36,565 bases of DNA from contig PWVB01000505.1 of assembly GCA_003562365.1 (NCBI GenBank), positions 1 through 36,565 on the forward strand, given 5' to 3'. The translations under genes and the position numbers were made by a program. This document shows positions 26,025-35,729 of this stretch, in pieces. The DNA is from Anaerolineae bacterium. GTDB lineage: Bacteria > Chloroflexota > Anaerolineae > B4-G1 > SLSP01. Within the stretch, counting starts at the first letter, position 1. The number at the start of each line of letters is the position of its first letter. The notes under the pieces are model-generated. The model had not been told where the DNA came from. It saw nothing but the letters and a program-made list of their open reading frames with translations, and made no database searches.

Positions 26025-27422
26025 CTAGGGGGTCGGCAAGGGCATGCCGTTGTAGTCCTCGGAAGCGAACTGCCCAGGAGAAATCTGCGTCGAAACGCGC
26101 GCCACGACCGCCAGCTGAGACCCATCGGGCCCCTCAACGATCGCACCGCCACCATAGTTGCCGCCATCGATGCCGAACTCCTCCAAGCCAGCCAACGATG
26201 CGTTCGAGTTAACCTTATCACCCGCCGGGATCGCGTTCAGCGTATGGGTTCCTACCTCGACACCTTCGCGGTTAATGTAACGTACCACAACCTCTCCCGA
26301 AGCAAGAGCGGTGTCGCCGATGTTCTGAATGGTCAGGAATACACGCTGCTGGGTGCCAGCCTGCCAGGCTGCATCCGTTGCCCAACGAACGTAGGGAAGC
26401 CCAACGCTTGAAGCACCAGCAGAATCACCCACGAATGCCGTCGACAGACCCGAGCCGTATGCTTTGCCGATCGCGATGATGGGTGTAACTGTGCTCTCAA
26501 TCACCGCAGAGCCGCTGAAGCCGGTCGACATCCCGGTTGCGTTACACGCAACAAAGCTGCGCTTGGCTCCTGGTGCAATCGTCTGGGTGTCCACAACCCC
26601 ATTGCTATAGGTTACGCTTACACTGGTCTGCTCGGTCAGGCTGGTGTTCTGAACAGCATAGGCCGTGTTGGCACCAAACGCCTCGCAGAGAGCTGAAGGC
26701 ATATAGACCGTGGTTGCACCGGCCCCAACACCCTCGAAGGCCGAGGCACCCGAGCCCGTCGTCGACAGCTCCATCGCACCACCGACAATGGTGCCCGAGG
26801 CTTCAACCACTGCGGAACCGTTGAACGTCGAGCCCAGTTGGGTCAGGGCTCCAGCATCGACGTAGTATGCCGCACCCGGCTGTACCTCCTGCGAGAAGCT
26901 ATGAACCTGATTCGCAGAAGTATCGTAGAAACGGAACGTCAAGTTGTCCGCTGCAGAGCCGGTGTTCTGAACGGAGAAGATGGTGTTGGTGGCAAAGGCA
27001 TTCCGCAACACCGTTGCTATCAACACCTGGTCCCCACCACTGTCCGCAAAGCCGTTGGACAACGGACGATTGCGCGTACCAGGGCTTGTCCCCTGCGGCA
27101 GCTGAACCATAGTAGCCAAAATCGGCTGATCCGACTGCATCACTGCCGATCCCCGGAAACCGCTAGCGATTTCCGTCAGTCCGCCCACAAACAACGAAGT
27201 GCTGGCATTTGGCGCCAGCGGAGGACGCGAGATCTCGATGGGTGTGGTGGAATCAGCCGATGGGTAGAACTGCACAACGATCGTGGCGTCGGCAGTACCG
27301 ACATTCTGATAGGTAATCGAGGTAGTGAAACTCGTATTGTAAGCCTGAGCCATCACTGCGGCGGGTATCAACCCGAGCAGCAGTACCACCACCGACACGA
27401 AAGCGAGTAATCTTGTTTTCAT
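26025..27422 (-). CDS. Secreted protein with four repeated beta-sandwich-like modules, function unknown
   Basis: Signal peptide MKTRLLAFVSVVVLLLGLIPAAVMAQA; repeats of (Y/V/I)QN(V/T/I)G...-type strands, three of the four modules closing with GSAV(M/V/I). Confidence 0.85.
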   Translation of the reverse strand: MKTRLLAFVSVVVLLLGLIPAAVMAQAYNTSFTTSITYQNVGTADATIVVQFYPSADSTTPIEISRPPLAPNASTSLFVGGLTEIASGFRGSAVMQSDQPILATMVQLPQGTSPGTRNRPLSNGFADSGGDQVLIATVLRNAFATNTIFSVQNTGSAADNLTFRFYDTSANQVHSFSQEVQPGAAYYVDAGALTQLGSTFNGSAVVEASGTIVGGAMELSTTGSGASAFEGVGAGATTVYMPSALCEAFGANTAYAVQNTSLTEQTSVSVTYSNGVVDTQTIAPGAKRSFVACNATGMSTGFSGSAVIESTVTPIIAIGKAYGSGLSTAFVGDSAGASSVGLPYVRWATDAAWQAGTQQRVFLTIQNIGDTALASGEVVVRYINREGVEVGTHTLNAIPAGDKVNSNASLAGLEEFGIDGGNYGGGAIVEGPDGSQLAVVARVSTQISPGQFASEDYNGMPLPTP

Positions 27423-27481
27423 CCAAAGCCTCCTGTAATCAGATATAAGCTACAACGACGGGTCGCTTTCAACTACTGTCT

Positions 27482-27510
27482 ATTATGCGTGTAACGATAC
27501 GGTAGATCAA
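27482..27510 (-). promoter_or_regulatory. Sigma70-type promoter (TTGATC-17-CATAAT) of the secreted-protein gene
   Basis: Minus-strand TTGATC (27510-27505), 17-nt spacer, CATAAT (27487-27482); AGGAGG ribosome-binding site just before the ATG at 27422. Confidence 0.65.
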
Positions 27511-27704
27511 TACCCCTTCTGTGGTATTCTCAAGAACAAGGGCGTTGCCGTCCAAACCCGTAGTCGTGCAGCGGCCATAGGGCGCTACAGACCGGCACTG
27601 GACGATACTACGTTTGGGTTATTGCGGCGCCAGAGTAAAACAGTATCATTGCGACAGTCTAGGAACAGCATTTACATGACCTCAATACGAGGAGGAGGAC
27701 GAAA

Positions 27705-28208
27705 ATGATTATCTCCAAGCGCGTCGTTGTCATATGTGCGCTGGCACTGGTTCTTACCCTTCTTGGCTGCCAGGCTACAGCTCAGCCTACAGAAACCCTG
27801 GAGACTGCCAGCTCTCCACTTGAGTCACCACTTCGCGATCCAGCGGCCGATCTGACGTCTCCCACACCCTCCGAACCCGACCAAGATAAAGCCACTATCT
27901 TCGGGCGAGTGATTGACAATGACACTGAAGATCCCTTAATCGGTGTCGCTGTAAGGCTAGCCGAAGTCCACCGAGAGGGTGAGGAGGGGGCCTTCGTGCT
28001 CGACGATGCAGTCAGCCCTGCGGATCTCACCGATGACAGCGGGTGGTTCACCATTGAGAATGTTGAAGCCAGAGAGTACGTCATCGTGGTAGGCGACGTC
28101 AACTTTGCCTACCAGATCATCACAGAATCCTCTGGAGACGCCAAAGTCTGGGAGCTGCCTGCCGGTGTGGTAACCGATGCTGGCACTCTGTACGTGAGCC
28201 TATACTAG
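27705..28208 (+). CDS. Lipoprotein with carboxypeptidase-regulatory-like (transthyretin-like) domain
   Basis: Lipobox LTLLGC; ATIFGRVIDNDTEDPLIGVAVRLAEV...DDSGWFTIENVEAREYVIVVGD; ribosome-binding site GGAGGAGG. Confidence 0.8.
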   Translation: MIISKRVVVICALALVLTLLGCQATAQPTETLETASSPLESPLRDPAADLTSPTPSEPDQDKATIFGRVIDNDTEDPLIGVAVRLAEVHREGEEGAFVLDDAVSPADLTDDSGWFTIENVEAREYVIVVGDVNFAYQIITESSGDAKVWELPAGVVTDAGTLYVSLY

Positions 28209-28217
28209 CGCTCTGGC

Positions 28218-29402
28218 CTATGGGATCCGAACTAAGGAACTGTATAGCTGGGCGTGCTGGTTGACCACGTTCTCGATGGAGAAACGTCGGGCTGTGGTGA
28301 GTGCTCTAGTGGCTACCTCTTTCCTCAAAACGGGGTGGCGCGCGGCTCTCACCATCGCTTCTGCCAAAGCCGTGGAATCCTCAGGGCGAACAAGCCAACC
28401 GTTATACCCATCCTGAATCAGATCGACACTCCCTCCGACCGCGGTTGCGAGGACGGGCACACGACTCGCCATGCTCTCAAGTATCGAGGTTGACAGGCCC
28501 TCCCAACGGGAGGACGAGACAAACAGATCGAAGCAGCGCAAGAGCTCCTCAACATCCGAGCGGGGCCCCATGAAATGCACCTGGGCTTGAATACCAAGAT
28601 CCTGAGCAAGCCCTTCAAGCGCCTGTGCCAGGCGCCCGCCCCCGACAAACACAAAGTGAGTGTTAGGTAGCTGGTGCATTACGACGGTCGCTGCCCGAAG
28701 CAGCACATCGTAGCCCTTCTCAACCGTCAGGCGTCCAACCGTTCCCACGACGAACGCACCTTCCGGAAGCCCAATCATCCGACGGACATCAAGCGGGTCG
28801 GTTTTGACTCGTTGCAGCCGCGCCAAATCGATCGCGTTAGGCATATGGATAGCTGCGCGGCCAAGTTGACGCGCCATCCAGCGCTGGGTAAGGCGCCGTT
28901 CAATAGGCTGACTCACGCCTATCTCAGCATCATACACAAGAGGATATAGAAGGTTCGATAGCAGAGCACGCCGTATTGGTTTGGTCCGCCATTCGGTGGC
29001 ATGGCCATCGTGCAGCGTGCGAACGATTTTCAATCCGCGGTCATCCACTTTGCACAGAGAGGTCACGATGTCGGCAAACTGAGAGTGGCTGTGTAGGATG
29101 TGGATGTCCTGGCTCTGCAGGTAAGCCCTCAGGCCTTTAAGAGCTCTCCATAGGCTGAGTATCGGCCTACGAGGATTCCACTGAGTCAGCGTCAGAGTAG
29201 TATAGCCACCAGCTCTCAATCGTTCGATTCGGGTTTTCTCATAGGAGGTTCCGAGAGACCAAAGACCTCCAATGATGACGTCAAACTGCCCCGGATCCAA
29301 GGCCTGGGCTAGCGCAAGGGCAAAGCGTTCAGCACCACCACCATAATCCTCCAGGCCAAACCCATAGATCAGTTCAAGGATTCTGATACGGCCTGACCTC
29401 AC
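28218..29402 (-). CDS. Glycosyltransferase family 4
   Basis: VGTVGRLTVEKGYDVLLRAATVV...HFMGPRSDVEELLRCFDLFVSSSRWEGLSTSILESMASRVPVLATAVGG. Confidence 0.93.
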   Translation of the reverse strand: MRSGRIRILELIYGFGLEDYGGGAERFALALAQALDPGQFDVIIGGLWSLGTSYEKTRIERLRAGGYTTLTLTQWNPRRPILSLWRALKGLRAYLQSQDIHILHSHSQFADIVTSLCKVDDRGLKIVRTLHDGHATEWRTKPIRRALLSNLLYPLVYDAEIGVSQPIERRLTQRWMARQLGRAAIHMPNAIDLARLQRVKTDPLDVRRMIGLPEGAFVVGTVGRLTVEKGYDVLLRAATVVMHQLPNTHFVFVGGGRLAQALEGLAQDLGIQAQVHFMGPRSDVEELLRCFDLFVSSSRWEGLSTSILESMASRVPVLATAVGGSVDLIQDGYNGWLVRPEDSTALAEAMVRAARHPVLRKEVATRALTTARRFSIENVVNQHAQLYSSLVRIP

Positions 29403-30685
29403 TTCCGGCCCTCCTGAAACTCTGTGAAATCGGACGCTATCATCCTTCCAGGCTTCCTCGCTTCTGATATAACATCAGGGAGGATCTGTTGGAGATGCGA
29501 GCGCACCTCGTGCCTTTCCCTCCACAATCGATCCAAGAGTTCAGTCAGTAGGCGCGGGGTGACTGCCTCGATGCTGATGCTCCACGCGGCAACATCCAAC
29601 AGTTGCGTAATACCTTCAGTCTTGGGCTGATAGCCAATGCCGATGATCGGAACGCCAGCCGAGAGAGCAAAGATGTTGGAGTGCATCCGGGTGCCAATGA
29701 ACAGATCCATATGCTTATAGATGGTCCTCAGCAAATCTGGGGCGACAGGCTCCTGAATGCACACCACGGCTTCACCGAGATCCAAGAGTCGATCCGCGAC
29801 CCGCCGCGCGGGTATCCGATCATCCTGGCTTTCCAAAGGCCCCCAAACCTGAGGGAATAGTATCGCGCGGCCACCATACTGGACCACGAAGTGGCGAATG
29901 GCAGCGGCACATGCCCCTTCATACTCAGTCTGCTGGTTAAAGGAAGGGGATTGTGCAGCCCAGTCTATAACGGTCATCCCAAGATGCGGCACACCGATGT
30001 TGAGTAGTATGTCGTGATCCCTGAACCAGACTTCGGCCTCTTCCTCAGAAACCCCTGCAAAAGCAAAAGCAGGGTCCGGCAACAGACGGCACTTCTCAGC
30101 CTCTACGCCACACATCTCCAATTGGTGCAACGAGATGGGCTCCCGTGTCATCACGATCCGCGCGCGATTCAGCACGTACTTCACCAGAGCACGCTCCCAG
30201 GTTCGTGCAAATGGACCAATGGACTGGGGAAATAGGTAGACCGGCTTCTCCGCGAGGTGTGCAAGCCAGAGGGTGTAAAGCGCTATGATGAGCGAAAGGC
30301 CTCGACCAGAACTATAGAGAAAGCCTCCCGGCTTGCTGACCACTAAATCTGTGTCGACATAGGCCTTGATCAACGGGCGCCACGAAACCGGCGTCAGTGC
30401 AAACCAAGGCTTCTTTACTAGTCGGTAGGCAAGAAGCGGGGTTAGTGTAGCAGGTAGGAGCCAGAGCAGGCTAAACCAATGCCACTGTCCCTCGCGTTTC
30501 ACCCATTGGAAAAACGATCCCAGTGCCAAGCCAATTCCAAGATGGCTGCCCGGATCATCCATTGCCAGTGTAATCCGACACTCAGGGAATTGGCGTCTCA
30601 ACTGATCAATGGAGACCAGGGTCAGAGCCGCATCTCCGGCATTACGACAGGAATGCACGTTGATCATCAGGATGTCAGTTGACAT
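29399..30685 (-). CDS. Polysaccharide pyruvyl transferase family protein
   Basis: NVHSCRNAGDAALTLVSIDQLRRQFP...LFPQSIGPF...MTREPISLHQLE...LFIGTRMHSNIFALSAGVPIIGIGYQPKTEGI. Confidence 0.9.
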   Translation of the reverse strand: MSTDILMINVHSCRNAGDAALTLVSIDQLRRQFPECRITLAMDDPGSHLGIGLALGSFFQWVKREGQWHWFSLLWLLPATLTPLLAYRLVKKPWFALTPVSWRPLIKAYVDTDLVVSKPGGFLYSSGRGLSLIIALYTLWLAHLAEKPVYLFPQSIGPFARTWERALVKYVLNRARIVMTREPISLHQLEMCGVEAEKCRLLPDPAFAFAGVSEEEAEVWFRDHDILLNIGVPHLGMTVIDWAAQSPSFNQQTEYEGACAAAIRHFVVQYGGRAILFPQVWGPLESQDDRIPARRVADRLLDLGEAVVCIQEPVAPDLLRTIYKHMDLFIGTRMHSNIFALSAGVPIIGIGYQPKTEGITQLLDVAAWSISIEAVTPRLLTELLDRLWRERHEVRSHLQQILPDVISEARKPGRMIASDFTEFQEGRK

Positions 30686-30800
30686 ATATCGTCCCCATAA
30701 CCTCGATCTAGGCGTTCCTAAACGAAACCGGCAGGATTATGAAATCTACAAAAAACGCACCTACCGATTCCTCGCTTGTCTCCAACAGCACGTGAGCGCC

Positions 30801-32102
30801 TTATTGGCGTCCAAGCTGGAACGCTGACGTAGAATCACTAACCGATCGTCGGTACTGTTTGAAGACAATCCATGCATAGCCAGAGAGCAGAACCATCTCC
30901 GTAAAGACGTAGACCAGCGCAACGCCCCGAATACCGGCAATCCGCACGATGAAAGAGTTTATGGTTGCGTTAATCGACACGGCAACAACCTGAACCAAGA
31001 CACGGTGGCCCTGGCGATTTGTCGCGACCAAGATAGCCGCCATCCCGAACGTTAGCGAATGAATGAAAGGGATGGGTGCAAGACGTCTCAGCACCTCTCG
31101 AGAACCACTGAAGCTAGGTCCCAGCAGCTGTGTCACCAAACCGGCCCCAGCCAGAACGGTGACAGCCATAACTGCACCGAGCAGAACGAGGACCAGCAGC
31201 ATCCTTCGAGCAGACAACCACGCTTGTCGAGTGTTGGTCATAAACAAGTTACTGAGAACCGGCGTGCTAACTGCATAGACTGTCGCGGGAATAAGAAACG
31301 CGGCGCTGATCAGGCCAACCGAAGGTGAATATAGACCCACCTCCCTTTCACCCAGAGTTAGCGCAATGATCAGTACGTCTACCCGCATTGACGTCCACGC
31401 AAGGAACTCTGACGCAGCAAACGGGAAGACCGCTCGAGCAATGCGAGCGATCATACTGGAGGTGATCTTGAAACCAATCTCCAAACCGACCAGCAGCAAG
31501 GTCACCAAGAGAACCGCCGAGGAGACTAACACCCGAGCACCCATATAGTGAGCAGCACGGGAAGACCCAAGGCCAATCAGCAGGAGTGTGCCCAAAAGCC
31601 ACAGACCACCAGAGCCGATCTGCAGCACAGATGTCATCCGATTTCGCAGACGTGCTTTGTAACCAGTCAACAGCGTGGCCAGTGCGCCATCCAGCCAAAT
31701 AGAGAGCGCGCTGAGTCTGATAAGCTGGGGGGAAAAGGAAGCCGAATCCAGCAGTCGATTGAGATAGGGAGCCACCGAAGAAAGCAGAACGAACCAGATC
31801 AAACCTAGGCCTGCCTTGATCGCCAGGGTACTCCCGAGTAGCTCTGACAGCGTATCCGGTCTACGCCCTCCCTCTCGTAGCAACCAGATGTCTATACCCA
31901 GATTGAAGACTATCGAGGTGAAACCCGCGAGCACGAAGGCCGAAGCATATTGTCCATAGACGCTAGCCTCAAGCTGTCGCGCCGTGATGAGAAGCGCCAC
32001 AGAGGTCATTCCCTGGGAGACCAAGGAACCCGAGAAGAGCGTCAGAATGTTAGAGACGATGACGCGCCGATCAAACCGAAGCCCCGAAACCGAGAGGTTC
32101 AT
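30801..32102 (-). CDS. Oligosaccharide flippase (Wzx/MOP superfamily)
   Basis: Polytopic; VSNILTLFSGSLVSQGMTSVALLITARQLEASVYGQYASAFVLAGFTSIVFNLGIDIWLLREGG. Start MNLSVSGLRFDRR chosen at 32102. Confidence 0.88.
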   Translation of the reverse strand: MNLSVSGLRFDRRVIVSNILTLFSGSLVSQGMTSVALLITARQLEASVYGQYASAFVLAGFTSIVFNLGIDIWLLREGGRRPDTLSELLGSTLAIKAGLGLIWFVLLSSVAPYLNRLLDSASFSPQLIRLSALSIWLDGALATLLTGYKARLRNRMTSVLQIGSGGLWLLGTLLLIGLGSSRAAHYMGARVLVSSAVLLVTLLLVGLEIGFKITSSMIARIARAVFPFAASEFLAWTSMRVDVLIIALTLGEREVGLYSPSVGLISAAFLIPATVYAVSTPVLSNLFMTNTRQAWLSARRMLLVLVLLGAVMAVTVLAGAGLVTQLLGPSFSGSREVLRRLAPIPFIHSLTFGMAAILVATNRQGHRVLVQVVAVSINATINSFIVRIAGIRGVALVYVFTEMVLLSGYAWIVFKQYRRSVSDSTSAFQLGRQ

Positions 32103-32119
32103 CGCAAACGGATCCAGGC

Positions 32120-33349
32120 TCAACCGGTTGGCGAACGGCGCGCTGCAATCGCCGCAATGAGGACCGACTCCACGTGTTCGGCGAGCTGGTCCCAGTAGAA
32201 GCCATCTATCCGTTCCAACCCAAGGTGATGCAGAGCCGCTGACGCCACAGACTCCGATAGCAGACAACCGATGGCGTCGGCGAGTGCACCCGGATCGCCT
32301 GGGGACACGATCCGGCCCGCTGGTGGAGAGCCCAGCATCCTCATTCGATCGCCAACATCAACCGTGACAAGCGGCACACCCGCAGCCCAACTCTCGAACA
32401 TTTTCAATGATAGGCTGGCTCTACCAGCATCGTTATCGTGCACCGGGTCAACAGCGACATCGACAAGACGATAGTAAAGCGGAACACGGGTGGGATCCAC
32501 ACGACCAGTGAAACGCACACTGTCCAGAACCCCGAGATCGGAGGCCTGTTGCTTGAGCGATTCGATATCCTCACCGCCTCCCACTATAAGCAATGTGGCC
32601 TCAGGCATCCGCTTTTGAACCTGTGCAAAGGCCGCCATAAGCACATCAAGTGCGTGACTTACAAGGCTGAGACTACCGATGAAAGCTATCGTCTTGCGAC
32701 CTGTCAGGTCCAATGCTTGCCGTAACTGCTCAATCTCGGCTTTCTCGGGGAGCGCAAAGCGATCCCGATCTACGCCGTGAGGCAGATAAGTGATCCGATG
32801 AGTCGGGATACCCATTGAAGTCAGATGATCACAGATCACCGAAGTATGCGTAGTGATATGGTCCGCGGCACGCATGATGAGCTTCTCGCTCATTTCAACC
32901 AGCCAACTCTGCCACCGACCGGAAAAGCGATTATTAACAGCCTCGAGATCATCGCAGTCCAGGACCATAGGGAGCCTGCGAACCACTTTGGCAATCAACC
33001 CGGGAAAGCCGTTCATCGGATGCGCTTTGCCGACAATTACGACATCAGCAGGTGTTCTGAGCGCCGCCTCACCAAGTGACCAAGTAGCACGACCAGCAAC
33101 ACCGATCAACTGGAGGGGAGAGAAATAGTGCTTATTATCTCCGATCTTTTTTACGTGCATCTGTCCCACATACCGGATCCCCACTCCTGATCGGCAAGCG
33201 TGGGCCTGTCGAAGGCCAGCATAGTTAGCGTGGAGAGCCGCAATAGATACCTTGTGACCGCGCGCTACAAGGGCCTTCGCCAGGGGGAAGTAACGTCCTA
33301 CCCCAGCCGGGCTATCCAGATCCTGAGTAAGCAGGAAGAGAACCTTCAT
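32120..33349 (-). CDS. Glycosyltransferase family 4
   Basis: LLTQDLDSPAGVGRYFPLAKALVARGHKVS...AFIGSLSLVSHALDVLMAAF...RFTGRVDPTRVPLYYRLVDVAVDPV. Confidence 0.9.
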   Translation of the reverse strand: MKVLFLLTQDLDSPAGVGRYFPLAKALVARGHKVSIAALHANYAGLRQAHACRSGVGIRYVGQMHVKKIGDNKHYFSPLQLIGVAGRATWSLGEAALRTPADVVIVGKAHPMNGFPGLIAKVVRRLPMVLDCDDLEAVNNRFSGRWQSWLVEMSEKLIMRAADHITTHTSVICDHLTSMGIPTHRITYLPHGVDRDRFALPEKAEIEQLRQALDLTGRKTIAFIGSLSLVSHALDVLMAAFAQVQKRMPEATLLIVGGGEDIESLKQQASDLGVLDSVRFTGRVDPTRVPLYYRLVDVAVDPVHDNDAGRASLSLKMFESWAAGVPLVTVDVGDRMRMLGSPPAGRIVSPGDPGALADAIGCLLSESVASAALHHLGLERIDGFYWDQLAEHVESVLIAAIAARRSPTG

Positions 33350-33398
33350 GTGGACTCAACAGACCAGAAGCTCGGAGGCCAAAGCAGCGTGGCACCTA

Positions 33399-34529
33399 TC
33401 ATGCGTTCCCCACAACAGCCCGTGCGAGCTCTTGCCAGGACCCAGACGCTTGCTGTTGCGACCTGATTAACGATGGCGCAGGCGACTTCTGGATCGTGTG
33501 TTGAAGCTCTACAATCGCGTCTGCTAAAGCCAGCGGATCAGCCGGTGCGGCAACAACATAGGGAACGCCAGAACTCTCTTCTGCCGCAACTGACCAGGTA
33601 GCGACAAAGGGTAGTCCGAAACCCCAGGCCATCTGCACAACCCCACTGCCGGTCACAGCCACGTATGGAGCCACAAGGATATCTGCCGCCGAAAAATAGA
33701 CCGGCACTTCCTCATTGGGTATGTATTCGTCTCTGATCACGACTGTGTCCTCGAGACCCAGCTTCTGGATCAGCACCTGGTATGACTCCGGATCGTCCCA
33801 GAACTCGCCGGCCACCAGTAGCCTGACCTCACCCAACCGGGACTGAAGCTTCGGCAGCGCCTCAATGAGGTACCGCAAGCCCTTATAGCTGCGCACAATG
33901 CCGAAGAAAAGCAGAGTCAGGCCATCGCTGGGTATGCTCAAAGACCTGCGAGCCTCTTCCTTGGTCGGCAAGTTCTTGGTGGCAAGCATACCGTAGATAG
34001 GAAGCGCTCTTACAGTCACTGCAGCCATCGGTAGGAGTCTCCCTAGCACCCGTTGCTCTTGATCGGATTGGACAAAGATCCTATCGCCCCAACGCAACGT
34101 CGACCGGGCCATCCACCCGTCCCACCACCGCTTCTCATGTGACAAAACGTTATGGCAGATATAGACAAGCTCAGCGTGCATAAGCACCCGGTTGAGCAAA
34201 CCCAAGACGTTCCACACCAAGGCCCAGTACACCGTCCACCACTGCAACACCAGAATGTCAGCCTTGAATCGAACAATAGCTCGGACACCGCGCAACCAAG
34301 ACACAGGATTGAACGGGCTGAGGATATATTCCGGCTTGGACACCTTCAGTGCCTGCTGACTAGGATCTCGATCGCTGGCACCAGGAAAAAGCCACCTCGG
34401 ATATTGGCGCTTGAAGGAAATGAGCAACACATCGTGTCCCGATGCGCACAATGCCTCGTAGAGCATTGTAGTGTAATGGGCAATCCCTCCGCGAAAGGGA
34501 TAGACGGGCCCGACCAAAGCTATCCTCAT
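33399..34529 (-). CDS. Glycosyltransferase family 4
   Basis: VGPVYPFRGGIAHYTTMLYEALCASGHDV...LLFFGIVRSYKGLRYLIEALPKL...YFSAADILVAPYVAVTGSGVVQMAWGFGLP. Confidence 0.92.
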   Translation of the reverse strand: MRIALVGPVYPFRGGIAHYTTMLYEALCASGHDVLLISFKRQYPRWLFPGASDRDPSQQALKVSKPEYILSPFNPVSWLRGVRAIVRFKADILVLQWWTVYWALVWNVLGLLNRVLMHAELVYICHNVLSHEKRWWDGWMARSTLRWGDRIFVQSDQEQRVLGRLLPMAAVTVRALPIYGMLATKNLPTKEEARRSLSIPSDGLTLLFFGIVRSYKGLRYLIEALPKLQSRLGEVRLLVAGEFWDDPESYQVLIQKLGLEDTVVIRDEYIPNEEVPVYFSAADILVAPYVAVTGSGVVQMAWGFGLPFVATWSVAAEESSGVPYVVAAPADPLALADAIVELQHTIQKSPAPSLIRSQQQASGSWQELARAVVGNA

Positions 34530-34553
34530 ACCAGGATCCCGCCAGCGCCCAAG

Positions 34554-35534
34554 TTACATTGACCGCGGATCATCTTCCTCAACAGCGCCGAGGTTTGTCA
34601 ACTCTATGCGGCGCACCCGGTACATAATCTCCTCAACGATCTTGCGATTGAACCCAATGAGGTCCGCTAGCAGGCCGATCAAGCAGCTTTGGAAGCCAGC
34701 GAGCAACAGAATCGCTGCCAGGATCAATGACTGGACCCTTCCGCTACCCATACCCTGCAGATAGAACCACAGGAAACGCCCGCCCAACAATGTACCCCCG
34801 AAGATCATCATCGCACCGATGAGCAAGAAGACCCGCAGCGGACGGTACATTGCGTATGCCCGCAGGATCGTTGCGCCGGAGTTCACCAAGTAGTCCGGAA
34901 TGTTCCGCATCAATCTCGACTTTCGGGTCTGAGGGTTTACCTCAATAGGCACGTAGGCAACTGCCATCCGCTGAGCACCGGCTTGAATCAGCGATTCGAG
35001 CGTATACGAATACTGGCTCAGGATTACTGTTCGAAGCGCCGCATCGCGAGTCAATGCACGGAAGCCACTGGTGGCATCTGGAGTATCGATGCCCGATGCC
35101 AGCTTCACGATCCAGCTCCCGACGCTCTGCAGACGTCGCTTGAGAGGAGAGAAATCAGCCACCTGCATCACCCCGCGGTCACCCACAACGATATCTGCAT
35201 CGCCATCAAGAATCGGCTGAATCAGCCGGCTGATGTCTGCGCCGCGATACTGGTTGTCACCATCGGTGTTTACGATGATATCGGCGCCCAGTAACAGCGA
35301 ACTCTCCAGTCCCTTAACGAACGCCGTGGCGAGTCCCATGTTCTTGGTCAACCGAACCACGTGGTCGGCGCCGCATTCCTGGGCGACCGAGCAGGTACGG
35401 TCACCACTACCATCATCCACGATTAGCACCTCAATCCGATCAACGCCAGCGATCTGTGTCGGAAGATCCGCCAACGTCTCCGGCAGCGTTTCCTCCTCAT
35501 TGAAACATGGAATCTGGATGATGAGTTTGGTCAT
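34554..35534 (-). CDS. Glycosyltransferase family 2 (polyprenyl-phosphate sugar transferase-like, two C-terminal TM helices)
   Basis: IQIPCFNEEETLPETLADLP...VLIVDDGSGDRT...INTDGDNQYRGADI. Confidence 0.95.
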   Translation of the reverse strand: MTKLIIQIPCFNEEETLPETLADLPTQIAGVDRIEVLIVDDGSGDRTCSVAQECGADHVVRLTKNMGLATAFVKGLESSLLLGADIIVNTDGDNQYRGADISRLIQPILDGDADIVVGDRGVMQVADFSPLKRRLQSVGSWIVKLASGIDTPDATSGFRALTRDAALRTVILSQYSYTLESLIQAGAQRMAVAYVPIEVNPQTRKSRLMRNIPDYLVNSGATILRAYAMYRPLRVFLLIGAMMIFGGTLLGGRFLWFYLQGMGSGRVQSLILAAILLLAGFQSCLIGLLADLIGFNRKIVEEIMYRVRRIELTNLGAVEEDDPRSM

Positions 35535-35729
35535 AGCTGGGATCTCTGACGAACAATCCTACAGACATGGAAGCCCTGAGCCTATCAGGACGCCGGGGCC
35601 CCGCTGTTGCACTGGAGGCAGACGGATTCTACCATACCCAATCGGCAAAGCCAGATGTCGAGGATAAGGAAACTACCCGGGTCGTATCGGCAAACCGGTA
35701 GATTCAAGCGGAATTGAGACGCTACTCGG

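Noticed and set aside
25766-26212. 148-aa plus-strand ORF
   Set aside because: It crosses the terminator hairpin and the 3' end of the secreted-protein gene; composition is typical of spurious frames.
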